DNA from: Brevibacterium casei CIP 102111
GTDB lineage: Bacteria; Actinomycetota; Actinomycetes; Actinomycetales; Brevibacteriaceae
Length of the DNA: 64,000 bases
Direction of reading: 5' to 3'
Assembly: GCF_900169275.1 (NCBI RefSeq)
Contig: NZ_FXZC01000003.1
Coordinates: 186,001-250,000 of the forward strand
The notes beneath the pieces are model-generated. The model was given only the letters and a program-made list of their open reading frames with translations. It was not told where the DNA came from and did not search any database. Shown piece after piece: positions 1 through 10,980 of this stretch. The position numbers were made by a program, and so were the translations under genes. Each line of letters begins with the position of its first letter. Within the stretch, counting starts at the first letter, position 1.

Positions 1-372
1 GTGGTCCTTGTGGAGCACGCGGGGCAGGAAGAGCAGGGTCGGTGCGTGCAGCGACATGACGTCGAGGCCGGTGTCCGCGGCGAGGCCGGTGATGAGGTCG
101 ACGTCCCTCGTCTCGGCGTTGTGGGTGACCATGATCTCGACGCCGTCGTAGCCGATCGACGAGGCCTGCGCGAACGTCTCCTCGACGGTCATCGGCGAGA
201 CCGACGAGGAGGAGAGGCCGATCCTGATCGGGTGGTCGGAGACGTGATGGGTGTCGTGGTCGTAGACCTGGTTCGCCGCGAAGAACTCACGGTGGCGCCG
301 GGAGTTCGACCGCGCCGAGTTCTTCGTGGTCAGAACCTTGCGTCCCGACTTCGACTTCTTCGCCTTGCTCAT
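1..372 (-). CDS. Sugar phosphate isomerase/epimerase, TIM-barrel (N-terminal part only)
   Basis: The first 124 codons are visible and the gene runs off the left edge of the window. It starts at an ATG whose complement is at 370-372. About 45 basic, Ser/Arg/Lys-rich residues come first (MSKAKKSKSGRK...). A segment typical of the first strands of the xylose-isomerase/AP-endonuclease-2 TIM barrel follows: an RIGLSSSSVS strand, then GYDGVEIMV, then a strand ending in MSLHAP. Such enzymes isomerise or epimerise sugar phosphates or act on related metabolites. The basic extension before the barrel is unusual and of unknown role. The catalytic metal ligands lie outside the window, so the substrate cannot be assigned. 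Confidence 0.6.
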   Translation of the reverse strand, partial: MSKAKKSKSGRKVLTTKNSARSNSRRHREFFAANQVYDHDTHHVSDHPIRIGLSSSSVSPMTVEETFAQASSIGYDGVEIMVTHNAETRDVDLITGLAADTGLDVMSLHAPTLLFLPRVLHKDH

Positions 373-504
373 CTCCACCAGTCTAGTCCTCCGAGCCCGC
401 CCTGCCGCTCCGGTTTTCCTCGGAATCGTCCCCTGGCGTCTCCACTTAATCGCCGCCTCGCCGTGGCCCGGGAGGTCCCCCTCGCCGAGGTGACCGGATA
501 GTCT

Positions 505-1050
505 GTGCCCATGATCCCTGCCAGCGTCCGTCCCGCCCGCGTCTCCGACGTCCCCCGCCTCGCCGAGATCCACGTCGCCGCATGGCGGGCCGCCTACCGC
601 GGCATCATGGCCGACGAGTTCCTCGACGGATTGGACGAGGACCGTTTCGCCGCGAACTGGACTCAGGCGCTCAGCGACCCCGACAACCGGGTCCGCAACT
701 TCGTCGTCGTCGCGGGCGACCGGATCCTCGGCTTCGGCGGGGTGAGCGCACCCCGTGACCCCGCCGAGGTGCTCGACCGTCTCCCCGTCACCGCGGACCT
801 CGGTCAGCTCGCCCATATCAACCTCGCCCCCGAGGCCTTCGGCACCGGGGTCGCCGCCGTCCTCTTCACGGCGCTCGAGGATGAGCTGCGCCGCGACGGC
901 TATGCACGCGCCTACCTCATGGTCGCCGAGGGCAACGACCGGGCGATGCGCTTCTACGAGAAGCGGGGGTGGGCGCGCACGGAGATCACGCACGTCTACG
1001 ACGGCGTCGAACCCGCGGTGCCCGAGCGGATGTACACGGTCGAGCTCTGA
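505..1050 (+). CDS. GNAT family N-acetyltransferase
   Basis: The 181-residue protein has the common actinobacterial GNAT opening (VRPARVSDVPRLAEIHVAAW) followed by AYRGIMADEFLDGL. An acetyl-CoA-binding region follows around residues 110-150, with INLAPEAFGTGVAAVLF in place of the usual Q/RxxGxG/A loop and then FYEKRGW near the C terminus. It would transfer an acetyl group from acetyl-CoA to an unknown amine. The start may be the GTG at 505 or the ATG at 511; neither has a strong ribosome-binding site. It converges on glpK, with a strong hairpin between them. Confidence 0.8.
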   Translation: MPMIPASVRPARVSDVPRLAEIHVAAWRAAYRGIMADEFLDGLDEDRFAANWTQALSDPDNRVRNFVVVAGDRILGFGGVSAPRDPAEVLDRLPVTADLGQLAHINLAPEAFGTGVAAVLFTALEDELRRDGYARAYLMVAEGNDRAMRFYEKRGWARTEITHVYDGVEPAVPERMYTVEL

Positions 1051-1127
1051 GTCCGGCCGCCTCGGCGGGGGTCTGGTCCGCTGACCCGAGGATCGGCACC
1101 TGCGCACACCCGCCCCAGCAGCCCGAA

Positions 1128-1165
1128 GGGCGCCCAGCCACCCGGCGAAGGGTGGCTGAGCGCCC
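1128..1165. terminator. Bidirectional hairpin terminator between the GNAT gene and glpK
   Basis: Two 16-nt arms (1128-1143 and 1150-1165) pair with one mismatch around a 6-nt loop. The hairpin lies between two convergent genes. There is no long U tract on either side, which is common for actinobacterial hairpins. Confidence 0.7.
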
Positions 1166-1228
1166 GGACGGCGGCTCAGATGGCGCGGTTGAGGTGCGGC
1201 TCAGACCGCGCGACCGAGTTCGTGCGAC

Positions 1229-2761
<1,533 letters not shown>

Positions 2762-2830
2762 GAAGACTCCTGTGTCCGTTCGGCGCCCGGGGCGCCGAGC
2801 TTCGTGGTGGTATCTAGGATGTCACTGTTC

Positions 2831-3562
2831 TCAGATGAAGGCGTTCGAGACGAGGCCGGCGACGACGCCGCCGAGGATGGGGCCGACGATCGGCACCCAC
2901 GCATAGCTCCAGTCGGAGCTGCCCTTGTTCGGGATCGGCAGGATCGTGTGCGCGATGCGGGGACCGAGGTCGCGAGCAGGGTTGATCGCGTAGCCGGTCG
3001 GCCCGCCGAGGGAGGCGCCGATGACGACGACGACAAGTGCCACGGCGAGCGGTCCCAGCCCGCTGGGGGTCCCGCCGAAGAGGAGGATGATGAAGACGAG
3101 GACGAAGGTGCCGATCGCCTCGGTGAGGACGTTCCAGCCGTAGCTGCGCACCTCGGGCCCGGTGGAGAAGGTGCCGAGGATGTTGCCCGGTTCGCCTTCC
3201 GCATCATAGTGCTTCTTGTAGACCAGCCACGCGAGGATCGCACCGAGGGTGGCACCGAGGAGCTGCGCGAAGAGGTAGGCGAAGGTCGTGCCCACCGTGA
3301 TCGGAATGCCAGCGAAGTACTCGTTCTTACCGCTGGCGAGGATGCCCAGCGTCACCGCGGGGTTGAGGTGGGCGCCGGACTTGTAGGCGACGTAGACGCC
3401 GGCGAAGACCGCAAGTCCCCAGCCGAGCGAGATCATCAGCCAGCCGCCGGCATTGCCCTTGGTCTTGGCGAGCACCGCGTTCGCGACGACGCCGACGCCG
3501 AGCAGCAGCAGCATCGCCGTGCCCGCCGTCTCATGGAGGAGGATCGTGCCAATCGTTCCCAT
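2831..3562 (-). CDS. glpF: Glycerol uptake facilitator (aquaglyceroporin, MIP family)
   Basis: The 243-residue membrane channel has both MIP signatures: NPAVT at about residues 67-71 and NPARD at about 194-198. The Asp after the second NPA is the aquaglyceroporin form, which favours glycerol over water only. Six hydrophobic segments and two re-entrant loops can be recognised. AAAGGAG lies about 9 nt before the ATG. It sits between glpD and glpK, so it most likely supplies glycerol to the kinase. Confidence 0.95.
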   Translation of the reverse strand: MGTIGTILLHETAGTAMLLLLGVGVVANAVLAKTKGNAGGWLMISLGWGLAVFAGVYVAYKSGAHLNPAVTLGILASGKNEYFAGIPITVGTTFAYLFAQLLGATLGAILAWLVYKKHYDAEGEPGNILGTFSTGPEVRSYGWNVLTEAIGTFVLVFIILLFGGTPSGLGPLAVALVVVVIGASLGGPTGYAINPARDLGPRIAHTILPIPNKGSSDWSYAWVPIVGPILGGVVAGLVSNAFI

Positions 3563-3629
3563 AGTGGGTGAACTCCTTTGTTGAGATGGGATGAGATGGG
3601 GATCGTGGTTGACCCGGTGAGGGTCGGAG

Positions 3630-3663
3630 CGGCGGGGGCGACGTCATCGTCCCTCCCCCGCCG
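3630..3663. terminator. Hairpin between glpD and glpF
   Basis: CGGCGGGGG (3630-3638) pairs with CCCCCGCCG (3655-3663), with a further short CGACG/CGTC stem inside. It lies 20 nt past the glpD stop and about 70 nt before the glpF start. It could end glpD messages or lower read-through into glpFK. Confidence 0.5.
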
Positions 3664-3683
3664 AGGCGGTGTGCCGTGTCCTC

Positions 3684-5408
3684 CTAGCGTGCGCTCCAGC
3701 TGTCGGTGACGAGCGCTGCCGCAGCGGCGTCGTCGTGCGTGGACTCCGCGGCGACCTGGGCGTCGACGTGGGTGCGGAAGGCCGCGACCTCGGCGGCGAC
3801 CTTCTCCGCGTCCCAGCCGAGGACGGGGGCGATGATCTCGGCGACCGCCTCGGCGGCGGCCTTGCCCCGGTCCCTGACCTCGTAGTTGAGCCGCATCCGG
3901 CGCTCGAGGACGTCCTCGAGACGGACGACGCCCTCCGAGGTGGCAGCGTAGTGGGCTTCGACGCCGAGGTAGCGCTCGGCTCCCGGCAGGGGCTGACCGA
4001 GTTCGGGGTTGTCGTCGATGAGGTCGAGGAGGTCCTCGAGCATCGTCCCGTAGCGGCGGATGAGGCGCTTGACCCGGGCCTCGTCCCAGCCGTAGCGCTC
4101 GGCGATGCCGGCCTGGCCGCGGCGGACCGCGCCCACGCCCTGGGCGCCGAGCAGCGGCACGGACTCGGTGAGCGAGGTCCGGTCGGCGGCTTCGTCGCCG
4201 AGTGCGAAGTCGACGGCGTCCTCGGCCATCACCCGGTAGGTCGTGAACTTGCCGCCCGCGATCGCCGAGAGGCCGGGCTCGACCTCCATGACGGTGTGCT
4301 CGCGGGAGACCTTCGTCGAAGCCTCGCCGTCCTTCTCCACCGGCTGGAGGAGCGGTCGCAGACCCGAGTAGACGCCGATGACGTCGTCGCGGCTGAGCTT
4401 GTTCTCGAGGATCGCATTGGCGTGCTCGAGGAGGTAGTCGATGTCGTCGGAGGTCGCGACCGGGGCGGCGACGTCCTCCTTCCACGGGGTGTCCGTGGTG
4501 CCGATGACCCAGTAGCCGTCCCACGGGATGACGAAGAGCACGGACTTCTCGGTCTTCGAGATGATGCCGGTGTCCGGGTCGGCCTTGATCTTGTCCTGGT
4601 CGACGGTGATGTGGATGCCCTTCGAGGCGAGCACCTTGAGTCCGGCGTCGGCCTTCGCGAGGTCCTGCTGCTGTTCGGTCCAGACGCCGCCGGCGAGGAT
4701 GGTCCGGCGGGCGTAGACGTCGAACTCACGGCCCGAGACCTCGTCGCGCACGCGGACCCCGGACACCCGGTCCCCGTCGTGGAGGTAGTCGATGACGGAG
4801 ACGTGGTTGGCTGCGGCGGCGCCGAAGCTCACGGCCGAACGCACGAGCGTCATGACGAAGCGGGCGTCGTCGACCTTCGCGTCGTAGTATTCGAGCGCAC
4901 CGACCGCTGCGTCGTCGGCGAGGCCCGGGAAGTGCGCGCTCAGCGCCTTCTTGCCGAGGTGGCGGTGCATCGGCACGGCGCGTTTGCGCCCGGGCCGCGT
5001 GGCCATCGTGTCGTAGAGGAGGACGCCGGAGCCGATGAAGGCCCGGTCGATGAGGCGGTGCTCGAAGGGGAAGACGAACGCGACGGGTTCGACGAGGTGG
5101 GGTGCGGTGTGCGTGAGCAGCAGGTCACGTTCCTTGAGCGCCTCGGCGACGAGTTTGAAGTCGAGCATCTCGAGGTAGCGCAGTCCCCCGTGCATGAGCT
5201 TCGAGGACCGCGAGGAGGTGCCCGAGGCCCAGTCGTGGGCGTCGACGACGCCGACCTTGAGTCCGCGGGTGGCGGCGTCGAAGGCGGAGCCCGCTCCCGT
5301 CACCCCTCCCCCGACGACGAAGACGTCGAGCGGGTCGTCCGGACTCGTCGCTTCCATGGTGTGCAGGGATTCTTCACGGAACGAGGGGGATAGCTCGCCG
5401 TTTCGCAT
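3684..5408 (-). CDS. glpD: Aerobic glycerol-3-phosphate dehydrogenase (FAD)
   Basis: The product oxidises glycerol 3-phosphate to dihydroxyacetone phosphate at the membrane, passing electrons to quinone. An FAD-binding dinucleotide fold VVGGGVTGAG is at about residues 31-40, followed by the family hallmark SSRSSKLMHGGLRYLE. The substrate domain (PLLQP, GGKFTTYR) and the GlpD C-terminal helical domain are also present. The open frame begins at 5480, but a GGAGG at 5419-5423 lies 10 nt before the ATG at 5408 and only 1 nt before the ATG at 5417. I therefore prefer 5408 (574 residues). Confidence 0.93.
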   Translation of the reverse strand: MRNGELSPSFREESLHTMEATSPDDPLDVFVVGGGVTGAGSAFDAATRGLKVGVVDAHDWASGTSSRSSKLMHGGLRYLEMLDFKLVAEALKERDLLLTHTAPHLVEPVAFVFPFEHRLIDRAFIGSGVLLYDTMATRPGRKRAVPMHRHLGKKALSAHFPGLADDAAVGALEYYDAKVDDARFVMTLVRSAVSFGAAAANHVSVIDYLHDGDRVSGVRVRDEVSGREFDVYARRTILAGGVWTEQQQDLAKADAGLKVLASKGIHITVDQDKIKADPDTGIISKTEKSVLFVIPWDGYWVIGTTDTPWKEDVAAPVATSDDIDYLLEHANAILENKLSRDDVIGVYSGLRPLLQPVEKDGEASTKVSREHTVMEVEPGLSAIAGGKFTTYRVMAEDAVDFALGDEAADRTSLTESVPLLGAQGVGAVRRGQAGIAERYGWDEARVKRLIRRYGTMLEDLLDLIDDNPELGQPLPGAERYLGVEAHYAATSEGVVRLEDVLERRMRLNYEVRDRGKAAAEAVAEIIAPVLGWDAEKVAAEVAAFRTHVDAQVAAESTHDDAAAAALVTDSWSAR

Positions 5409-5539
5409 TGCGCTCATGCCTCCAGAGATCGGGGAATCTGCCCCGTGGCGGCCGGCCGAAGGTGACTGGCCGGTAATCACAAGCTAACAGGTGCGGAGAG
5501 CAAATGGGAACAGATCCGACTGTGAGACCGGCCATCGAT

Positions 5540-6505
5540 TCAGTCGGCGGTTCTGCCCATCGCCGAGGTGGTCTCCGCCGAATCCAACAGGTCGAGTTTC
5601 CGCATGATGATGCCTTCGCGCAGCGCCCATGGGGAGATGTTCATCACCGTGATGTCGAAGATCGTGAAGGCCGCCTCGGCGACGATGGCGCCGGCGAGCA
5701 CCTGACCGGCGCGGGCCTCGGAGACCCCGGGCAGTGTGGCGCGCTCGGCGGGAGTGCGCGCGGACAGGGTGTCGATGATGCCGGGCAGGTCGCGGCGGAA
5801 GAGCTTGCGCGGGACGTAGATGCCGTCCCCGCTCGGGGCGGCCCCGGCGATGCGGGCCAGCGACCGGAAGGTCTTCGAGGAGCCGACGACGTGGTCGGGG
5901 GTGCCGACGCGGTTGATCTCCCCGGCGATGCGCCCGATCTGGGCGCGGGCGTACTTGCGCAGCCGGTGGATGTCCTCGGCGTCGGGGATCTCCCCGGGCA
6001 GGAAGTCGGCGTACGTGCGTCCGGCCCCGAGCGGGACGGAGACCGCCGCCTGCGGGTACTCGTCCTGGCCCGCGGCGATCTCGAGCGAGCCCCCGCCGAT
6101 GTCGAGCAGGAGGATCTTCCCGGCCGACCACCCGAACCAGCGACGGGCGGCGAGGAACGTCACCCGCGCCTCGTCCCTGCCGGACATGACGGTGAGGGTG
6201 ACGCCCATCTGCTTGCTGATCGAGGCGATGAGCTCCTCCCCGTTGGGGGCGTCCCTGACCGCCGAGGTGGCGAAGGCGAGGATCTGCTCCGCGCCCTGGT
6301 CCTCGGCGATCTCGACTGCCTCGGCGACGAAGTCGCGCAGCCGCTGCTGGCCCTCCTCACCGATCGAGCCGTCCGGGCCGAGGTACTCGGCGAGGCGGAG
6401 GATCTCCTTGTGCGAGGTCGCCGGCAGCGGCGGTGCCCCGACGTGGGCATCGACGACGAGGAGGTGGACGCTGTTGGATCCGATATCGAGGACGGCGAGG
6501 CGCAT
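5540..6505 (-). CDS. Ppx/GppA family phosphatase (exopolyphosphatase-like)
   Basis: The 321-residue protein has the ASKHA fold of exopolyphosphatase/guanosine pentaphosphatase. The phosphate-1 loop is LDIGSNSVHLL near residue 6, TSAVRDAPN follows, and the phosphate-2 loop LLDIGGGSLEI is near residue 133. It is the short, single-domain actinobacterial form and lacks the long C-terminal region of E. coli Ppx. Known substrates in this group are polyphosphate chain ends and (p)ppGpp; which applies here cannot be read from sequence. Confidence 0.88.
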   Translation of the reverse strand: MRLAVLDIGSNSVHLLVVDAHVGAPPLPATSHKEILRLAEYLGPDGSIGEEGQQRLRDFVAEAVEIAEDQGAEQILAFATSAVRDAPNGEELIASISKQMGVTLTVMSGRDEARVTFLAARRWFGWSAGKILLLDIGGGSLEIAAGQDEYPQAAVSVPLGAGRTYADFLPGEIPDAEDIHRLRKYARAQIGRIAGEINRVGTPDHVVGSSKTFRSLARIAGAAPSGDGIYVPRKLFRRDLPGIIDTLSARTPAERATLPGVSEARAGQVLAGAIVAEAAFTIFDITVMNISPWALREGIIMRKLDLLDSAETTSAMGRTAD

Positions 6506-6535
6506 TGGCTCAGTGTATCCCGCAGCAGGGGCTCC

Positions 6536-7339
6536 TCAGCCCCGCCAGTCGCCTGCGCTGAAGCCGAACTCGGGGATCTTCTTGGCGAAGAACGCCTCCT
6601 GGCCGCGGGCGATCTCCGCCCGGTACGCCTCATCGAGCCACCGAGGCGGCTGCCCGCCTCCGTCGAACTCGCCGTCGAGGACGGCCTTGGCCCCGATCTG
6701 ACTGAGCTGGGACAGGGACGCGATGCGCTCCCCCAGCTCCTGGGCGCGGGCGAGCGGGTCGTCCGCGGTCTCGTGGATGAAGCCGAGGCGCTGCATCTGG
6801 TCGAAGTCGACGATCGAGGCCGTGAGCAGCAGGTACCGTGCCCACGCGTCGCCGAGCACGCGGGCGAGGCTCCTCGTCGGTCCCGGCGGGTAGACGAGTC
6901 CGAGCTTCGCAGCCGTGACCCCGTACGTCGACCCGGGGGCGGCGATGCGGATGTCGCAGGCGGCGGCGATCTCGGTGCCGCCGCCGACGCAGTTGCCCTC
7001 GATCGCGGCGATGGTCACGGTCCGCGCAGAGGCCAGGGCCGCCTCGGCGGAGGAGTTGAGCTCCCAGAAGTCGGCGATGGGGACGTCGAGGTCGGCGATG
7101 TCCGAACCGGCGGAGAAGTGCCCGCCGGCACCGGTGATGATCAGCGCTGCGATCGTGTCATCGGCGTCGACGCCGGCGATGATCTCCGGCAGAGCCCGCC
7201 ACATCGCCCGGGACAGGGCGTTGCGCTTGTCCGTCCGATCGAGAACGAGGGTCCCGACCCCACCGGTGACGGTGAAGTCGAAACCCTCGAGGTCGACCGG
7301 ACGGTAGCGGCCCGGGGTGGACCGACCGTCGGTGCTCAT
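6536..7339 (-). CDS. Enoyl-CoA hydratase/isomerase (crotonase) family protein in the prp operon
   Basis: The 267-residue protein has the crotonase oxyanion-hole segments GGHFSAGSDIADLD and EGNCVGGGTEIAAACD. At the places where rat enoyl-CoA hydratase carries its two catalytic glutamates I read Ala (in VTAAKLGLVYPPGPT) and Arg (in AWARYLLLT). This is an alignment by eye; if right, simple hydratase activity is unlikely and another acyl-CoA reaction is possible. The ATG is 2 nt past the prpC stop, so it is almost certainly the last gene of the propionate operon. Confidence 0.85.
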   Translation of the reverse strand: MSTDGRSTPGRYRPVDLEGFDFTVTGGVGTLVLDRTDKRNALSRAMWRALPEIIAGVDADDTIAALIITGAGGHFSAGSDIADLDVPIADFWELNSSAEAALASARTVTIAAIEGNCVGGGTEIAAACDIRIAAPGSTYGVTAAKLGLVYPPGPTRSLARVLGDAWARYLLLTASIVDFDQMQRLGFIHETADDPLARAQELGERIASLSQLSQIGAKAVLDGEFDGGGQPPRWLDEAYRAEIARGQEAFFAKKIPEFGFSAGDWRG

Positions 7340-7341
7340 GC

Positions 7342-8463
7342 TCAGCCCCGGCTGTCGGGGACTTCGCGCTGCGGCTGACCGTCGTAGGCGCTGAGCGGGC
7401 GGATGAGCGCGTTCGAGGCCTGCTGCTCGAAGATGTGCGCGGTCCAGCCGGTGATGCGGGCCATGACGAAGATCGGCGTGAACTGCTCGGTGTCGAATCC
7501 CATGAGGTGGTAGGCCGGACCCGACGGGTAGTCGAGGTTCGGATAGATGCCCTTGCGGGAGACGAAGTCCTCTTCGAAGGTGTTGTAGAGGTCGAGGAGG
7601 TCGGTCGCGCCCTTGACCTCGGCCATCTCCTCGAAGGCCTTGCGCATGGTCGGCACGCGCGAGTCGCCGTTCTTGTACACGCGGTGTCCGAAGCCCATGA
7701 TCTTCGCCTTGCGGGCCAGGGCGTCGTCGATCCATGCCGAGGCCTTGTCGGCCGTCCCGACCTCTTCGAGCATCGCCATGACGGCTTCGTTCGCGCCGCC
7801 GTGCAGGGGTCCCTTGAGGGCACCGACGGCACCGGCGACGGCCGAGTAGAGGTCGGAGGTCGTCGAGGTGATGACGCGGGCGGTGAAGGTCGAGGCGTTG
7901 AACGAGTGCTCGGCGTAGAGGATCATCGAGATGTCGAAGCTGCGCACGACCTCGTCGGCGGGAACCTCGTCGAAGACCATCTTGAAGAAGTTCGCCGCAT
8001 AGTCGAGGTCCTTCGTCGGCGCCACCGGGTCGAGCCCGTGGCGGCGACGGTGGTCGATCGCGACGATCGTCGGCAGCTGCGCGTAGAGGCGCTCGGCCTT
8101 CGCGAGGTTGGCCTCGGGTCCCTCGACGTCGGCCTCGGGGTCGACGGCGCCGAGGTAGGCGACCGCGGTCTGCACGACGTGCATCGGGTGAGCGTCCTTG
8201 GGCAGGCCGAGGATGATGTCGACGAGCTCGGGCGAGATCTCCCGCTGGGCGTGCTCACGGGCCTTGAACTCGGCCAGCTGCTCCTCGGTGGGCAGTTCGC
8301 CGTTCCAGATGAGGTAGGCGACGTCCTCGAAGTTCCGCTTGGCCGCGAGCTCCTGCACGGGGTATCCGCGGTAGGTCAGCGAGTTGGTTTCCTGGACTAC
8401 CTTCGAGACGGCCGTGGTGTCGACGACGACTCCGGCGAGGCCCTTCTTGATTTCTTCGGTCAC
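7342..8463 (-). CDS. prpC: 2-methylcitrate synthase
   Basis: The 373-residue protein is a short type-II-like citrate synthase that condenses propionyl-CoA with oxaloacetate to 2-methylcitrate. Catalytic residues are visible: His in GPLHGGANEAVM, His in GFGHRVYK, and the Asp region in YPNLDYPSGPAYHLMG. Context separates it from a housekeeping citrate synthase, as it follows prpD and prpB with a 4-nt ATGA overlap. The N-terminal segment GLAGVVVDTTAVSKV is typical of PrpC/methylcitrate synthases. Some citrate synthase activity is usual for the family. Confidence 0.93.
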   Translation of the reverse strand: MTEEIKKGLAGVVVDTTAVSKVVQETNSLTYRGYPVQELAAKRNFEDVAYLIWNGELPTEEQLAEFKAREHAQREISPELVDIILGLPKDAHPMHVVQTAVAYLGAVDPEADVEGPEANLAKAERLYAQLPTIVAIDHRRRHGLDPVAPTKDLDYAANFFKMVFDEVPADEVVRSFDISMILYAEHSFNASTFTARVITSTTSDLYSAVAGAVGALKGPLHGGANEAVMAMLEEVGTADKASAWIDDALARKAKIMGFGHRVYKNGDSRVPTMRKAFEEMAEVKGATDLLDLYNTFEEDFVSRKGIYPNLDYPSGPAYHLMGFDTEQFTPIFVMARITGWTAHIFEQQASNALIRPLSAYDGQPQREVPDSRG

Positions 8464-9365
8464 TGGTGACCCTCCTGTGAGAAGTTGAATACGGCCGCGT
8501 CGAAGTCGTTGTACGCGGCGTAGTCGATGGTGTCGTAGAGGTCCGCGCGGGTCTGCATCCCCTCGAGCAGGTCCACCTGGGTGCCCTTGTCCCGGATCGT
8601 CTGCAGGCCCGACTTGATCGCACCCATGGCGAGACGCAGGGTCGTGACCGGGTAGATCACGAGTTTGACCCCGACGTTCGCCAACTGCTCTGTGGTGAAC
8701 AGTTCGCTCTTTCCGAATTCCGTCATGTTCGCCAGGATCGGCACGTCGACGCTGGCGGCGAAGCGCTCGAACTCATCCAAGTCGCGCATCGCCTCGGGGA
8801 AGATCATGTCGGCACCGGCGTCGACGTAGGCCTTCGCCCGGTCGATCGCGGCATCGAGTCCCTCTCCCGCACGGGAGTCCGTGCGGGCGCAGATGACGAA
8901 GTTCTCATCCCGGCGGCCCTTGACGGCGGCCGCGATGCGCTTGGTCATCTCGACCGTGGTCACGACCTCCTTGCCGTCGAGGTGGCCGCACCGCTTCGGG
9001 TTGACCTGGTCCTCGAGGTGCATGCCGGAGATGCCTGCGTCCTCGAACTCCTGGACGGTGCGGGCGACGTTCATCGCCTCGCCCCAGCCGGTGTCGGCGT
9101 CGATGAACGTCGGCAGGTTCGTCACCCGGGCGATCGCACGACCGTGGTCGGCCACCTCGGTGAGGGTGGTCAGACCGATGTCGGGCACGCCCATGGCTGC
9201 GGAGAACGCGCCCCCGGAGATGTAGACGCCCTCGAAGCCGATCTGCTCGATGATCTGGGCGTTGATCGGGTTGATCGCGCCGGGGAACTGGACGATCCCG
9301 TCGCCGGCGAGGAGCTCGCGGAACCGCTTCCGGCGCTCGGCCGGTGTGGTCGTTGCCCCGAGCAT
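8460..9365 (-). CDS. prpB: Methylisocitrate lyase
   Basis: The 301-residue isocitrate lyase/PEP mutase family enzyme cleaves 2-methylisocitrate to pyruvate and succinate. Motifs seen are DADTGWGEAMN (metal-binding acidic cluster), NPKRCGHLDGK (the KRCGH loop with the catalytic Cys), and CARTDSRAGEGLDAAIDRAKAY. A long upstream open frame exists, but the ATG at 9365 overlaps the prpD stop (TGATG) and gives the standard N terminus (TPAERRKRFRELL). Its own stop overlaps the prpC start. Confidence 0.95.
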   Translation of the reverse strand: MLGATTTPAERRKRFRELLAGDGIVQFPGAINPINAQIIEQIGFEGVYISGGAFSAAMGVPDIGLTTLTEVADHGRAIARVTNLPTFIDADTGWGEAMNVARTVQEFEDAGISGMHLEDQVNPKRCGHLDGKEVVTTVEMTKRIAAAVKGRRDENFVICARTDSRAGEGLDAAIDRAKAYVDAGADMIFPEAMRDLDEFERFAASVDVPILANMTEFGKSELFTTEQLANVGVKLVIYPVTTLRLAMGAIKSGLQTIRDKGTQVDLLEGMQTRADLYDTIDYAAYNDFDAAVFNFSQEGHQ

Positions 9366-10861
9366 CAGAAGATGCCCTTCGAACCGCTGTGCTTCAGCCC
9401 TTCGACGGCGAAGCTCAGCTGGCCCACGCCCGCTGCGTCGAGGCTCTCGAGGTTCTCGGCGAGGTCGAGGAAGCGGTTCGCCTCGGCCTCGGTGAGGATG
9501 CCAGCGGACAGCGTCCGGAACTTCTCGACGTAGTTCTCGCGGACGAACGGGCGGGCACCGAGCGGGTGGGCGTCGGCGACGGCGATCTCGTCGGTCAGAG
9601 TCGACCCGTCCTCGAACTCGATCTCCACGCGGCCGCCGAAGGCCTTCTCGTTCGGGTCGGTCGAGTGGTAGCGGCGGGTCCACTCGGGATCCTCGGTCGT
9701 CTCGATCTTGTGCCAGAGCTCGACGGTCTCGGGACGGCCGGCCCGCTCGGGGGTGTACGAGTCCTCATGGTGCCAGCCGCGGTCCTCGAGGGCGACGGCG
9801 AAGATGTACATGATCGAGTGGTCGAGCGTCTCGCGGCTGGCCTTCGGATCCATCTTCTGCGGATCGTTCGCGCCGGTGCCGATGACGTTGTGCGTGTGGT
9901 GCGAGGTGTGGATGACGATGCGCTTGATCTTCGTCAGGTCCTCGATCTCACCGCCGAGCTTGCGGGCCAGGTCGATGAGCGCCTGCGCCTGGTATTCGGC
10001 GGAGTGCTCCTTGGTGTAGGTGTCGAGGATGGCGCGCTTGGCCTCGCCCTTGCCCGGCAGCGGGATCGTGTAGCGGGCCTCGGGGCCTGAGAGGATCCAC
10101 GCGATGAAGCCGTCCTCGCCTTCGTAGATCGGGTTCGGGGCGCCCTCACCGCGCATCGCCCGGTCGACGGCCTCGACGGCCATCTTCCCAGCGAAGGCCG
10201 GTGCGTGGGCCTTCCACGAGGAGATCTCACCCTTGCGGGACTGGCGGGTCGCCGTCGTCACGTGCAGGGCCTGCTGGATCGCCTGGAAGGTCACCTCGGT
10301 GGGCAGGTGGAGCATCGCACCGATGCCGGCCGCGGCCGAGGGGCCGAGGTGGGCGACATGGTCGATCTTGTGCTGGTGCAGGCTCATGCCCTTGACGAGG
10401 TCGACCTGGATCTCGTACCCGGTGGCGATGCCGTTGATGAGGTCCGCTCCCCCGATGCCCATGTGCTGGGCGACGGCGAGGATCGGCGGGATGTTGTCAC
10501 CGGGATGGGAGTACTCGGCGGCGAGGAAGGTGTCGTGGAAGTCGAGTTCGCGCACGGCCACACCGTTGGCCCAGGCCGCCCACTCCGGGGAGAAGCGCTC
10601 GGCGAGGGGAAGTCCGAAGATCGTCGCACCCGGGGTGAAGGGGTGCGCCTGTGCCTGCTCGCGGGCGTGGGTGGGGGCCGAACGGTTCACCGAGGCGGCC
10701 GCGACGGCGGCGTTGTCGATGACGCGGTTGATCACCATCTCGGTGACCTCGGGATCGACGGGCGTCGAGTCGGAGGCGACCTCGGCGATCTTCCAGGCTA
10801 GCTGATCCTCACGAGCCAGGTTCTCTGAGCTCTTGTGGGTACGGACCTCATGATCAATCAT
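9365..10861 (-). CDS. prpD: 2-methylcitrate dehydratase
   Basis: The 498-residue MmgE/PrpD family protein dehydrates 2-methylcitrate in the methylcitrate cycle. Family segments include [35 protein letters not shown] and HVGYSAA-like [19 protein letters not shown]. The open frame extends upstream, but the ATG at 10861 has an AAGGGA about 7 nt ahead and begins with the expected [11 protein letters not shown]. It is the first gene of the operon prpD-prpB-prpC-crotonase; an 18-bp palindrome lies about 120 nt upstream. Confidence 0.95.
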   Translation of the reverse strand: MIDHEVRTHKSSENLAREDQLAWKIAEVASDSTPVDPEVTEMVINRVIDNAAVAAASVNRSAPTHAREQAQAHPFTPGATIFGLPLAERFSPEWAAWANGVAVRELDFHDTFLAAEYSHPGDNIPPILAVAQHMGIGGADLINGIATGYEIQVDLVKGMSLHQHKIDHVAHLGPSAAAGIGAMLHLPTEVTFQAIQQALHVTTATRQSRKGEISSWKAHAPAFAGKMAVEAVDRAMRGEGAPNPIYEGEDGFIAWILSGPEARYTIPLPGKGEAKRAILDTYTKEHSAEYQAQALIDLARKLGGEIEDLTKIKRIVIHTSHHTHNVIGTGANDPQKMDPKASRETLDHSIMYIFAVALEDRGWHHEDSYTPERAGRPETVELWHKIETTEDPEWTRRYHSTDPNEKAFGGRVEIEFEDGSTLTDEIAVADAHPLGARPFVRENYVEKFRTLSAGILTEAEANRFLDLAENLESLDAAGVGQLSFAVEGLKHSGSKGIF

Positions 10862-10980
10862 GGACAATCCCTTCAATCGTCGTTGACCGCTGCGGGCCAT
10901 GTCACGACCGCCGCTGGCCGGAGAGTGGTTGACTCAACTGTAGGCCACGTCACTGCGACGCTGCGGCCCGGCCGGAGTTT

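Noticed and set aside
8460..9683. Long N-terminal extension of prpB
   Set aside because: The extra codons overlap prpD in another frame and look like Arg/Pro noise. The ATG at 9365 gives the standard protein.
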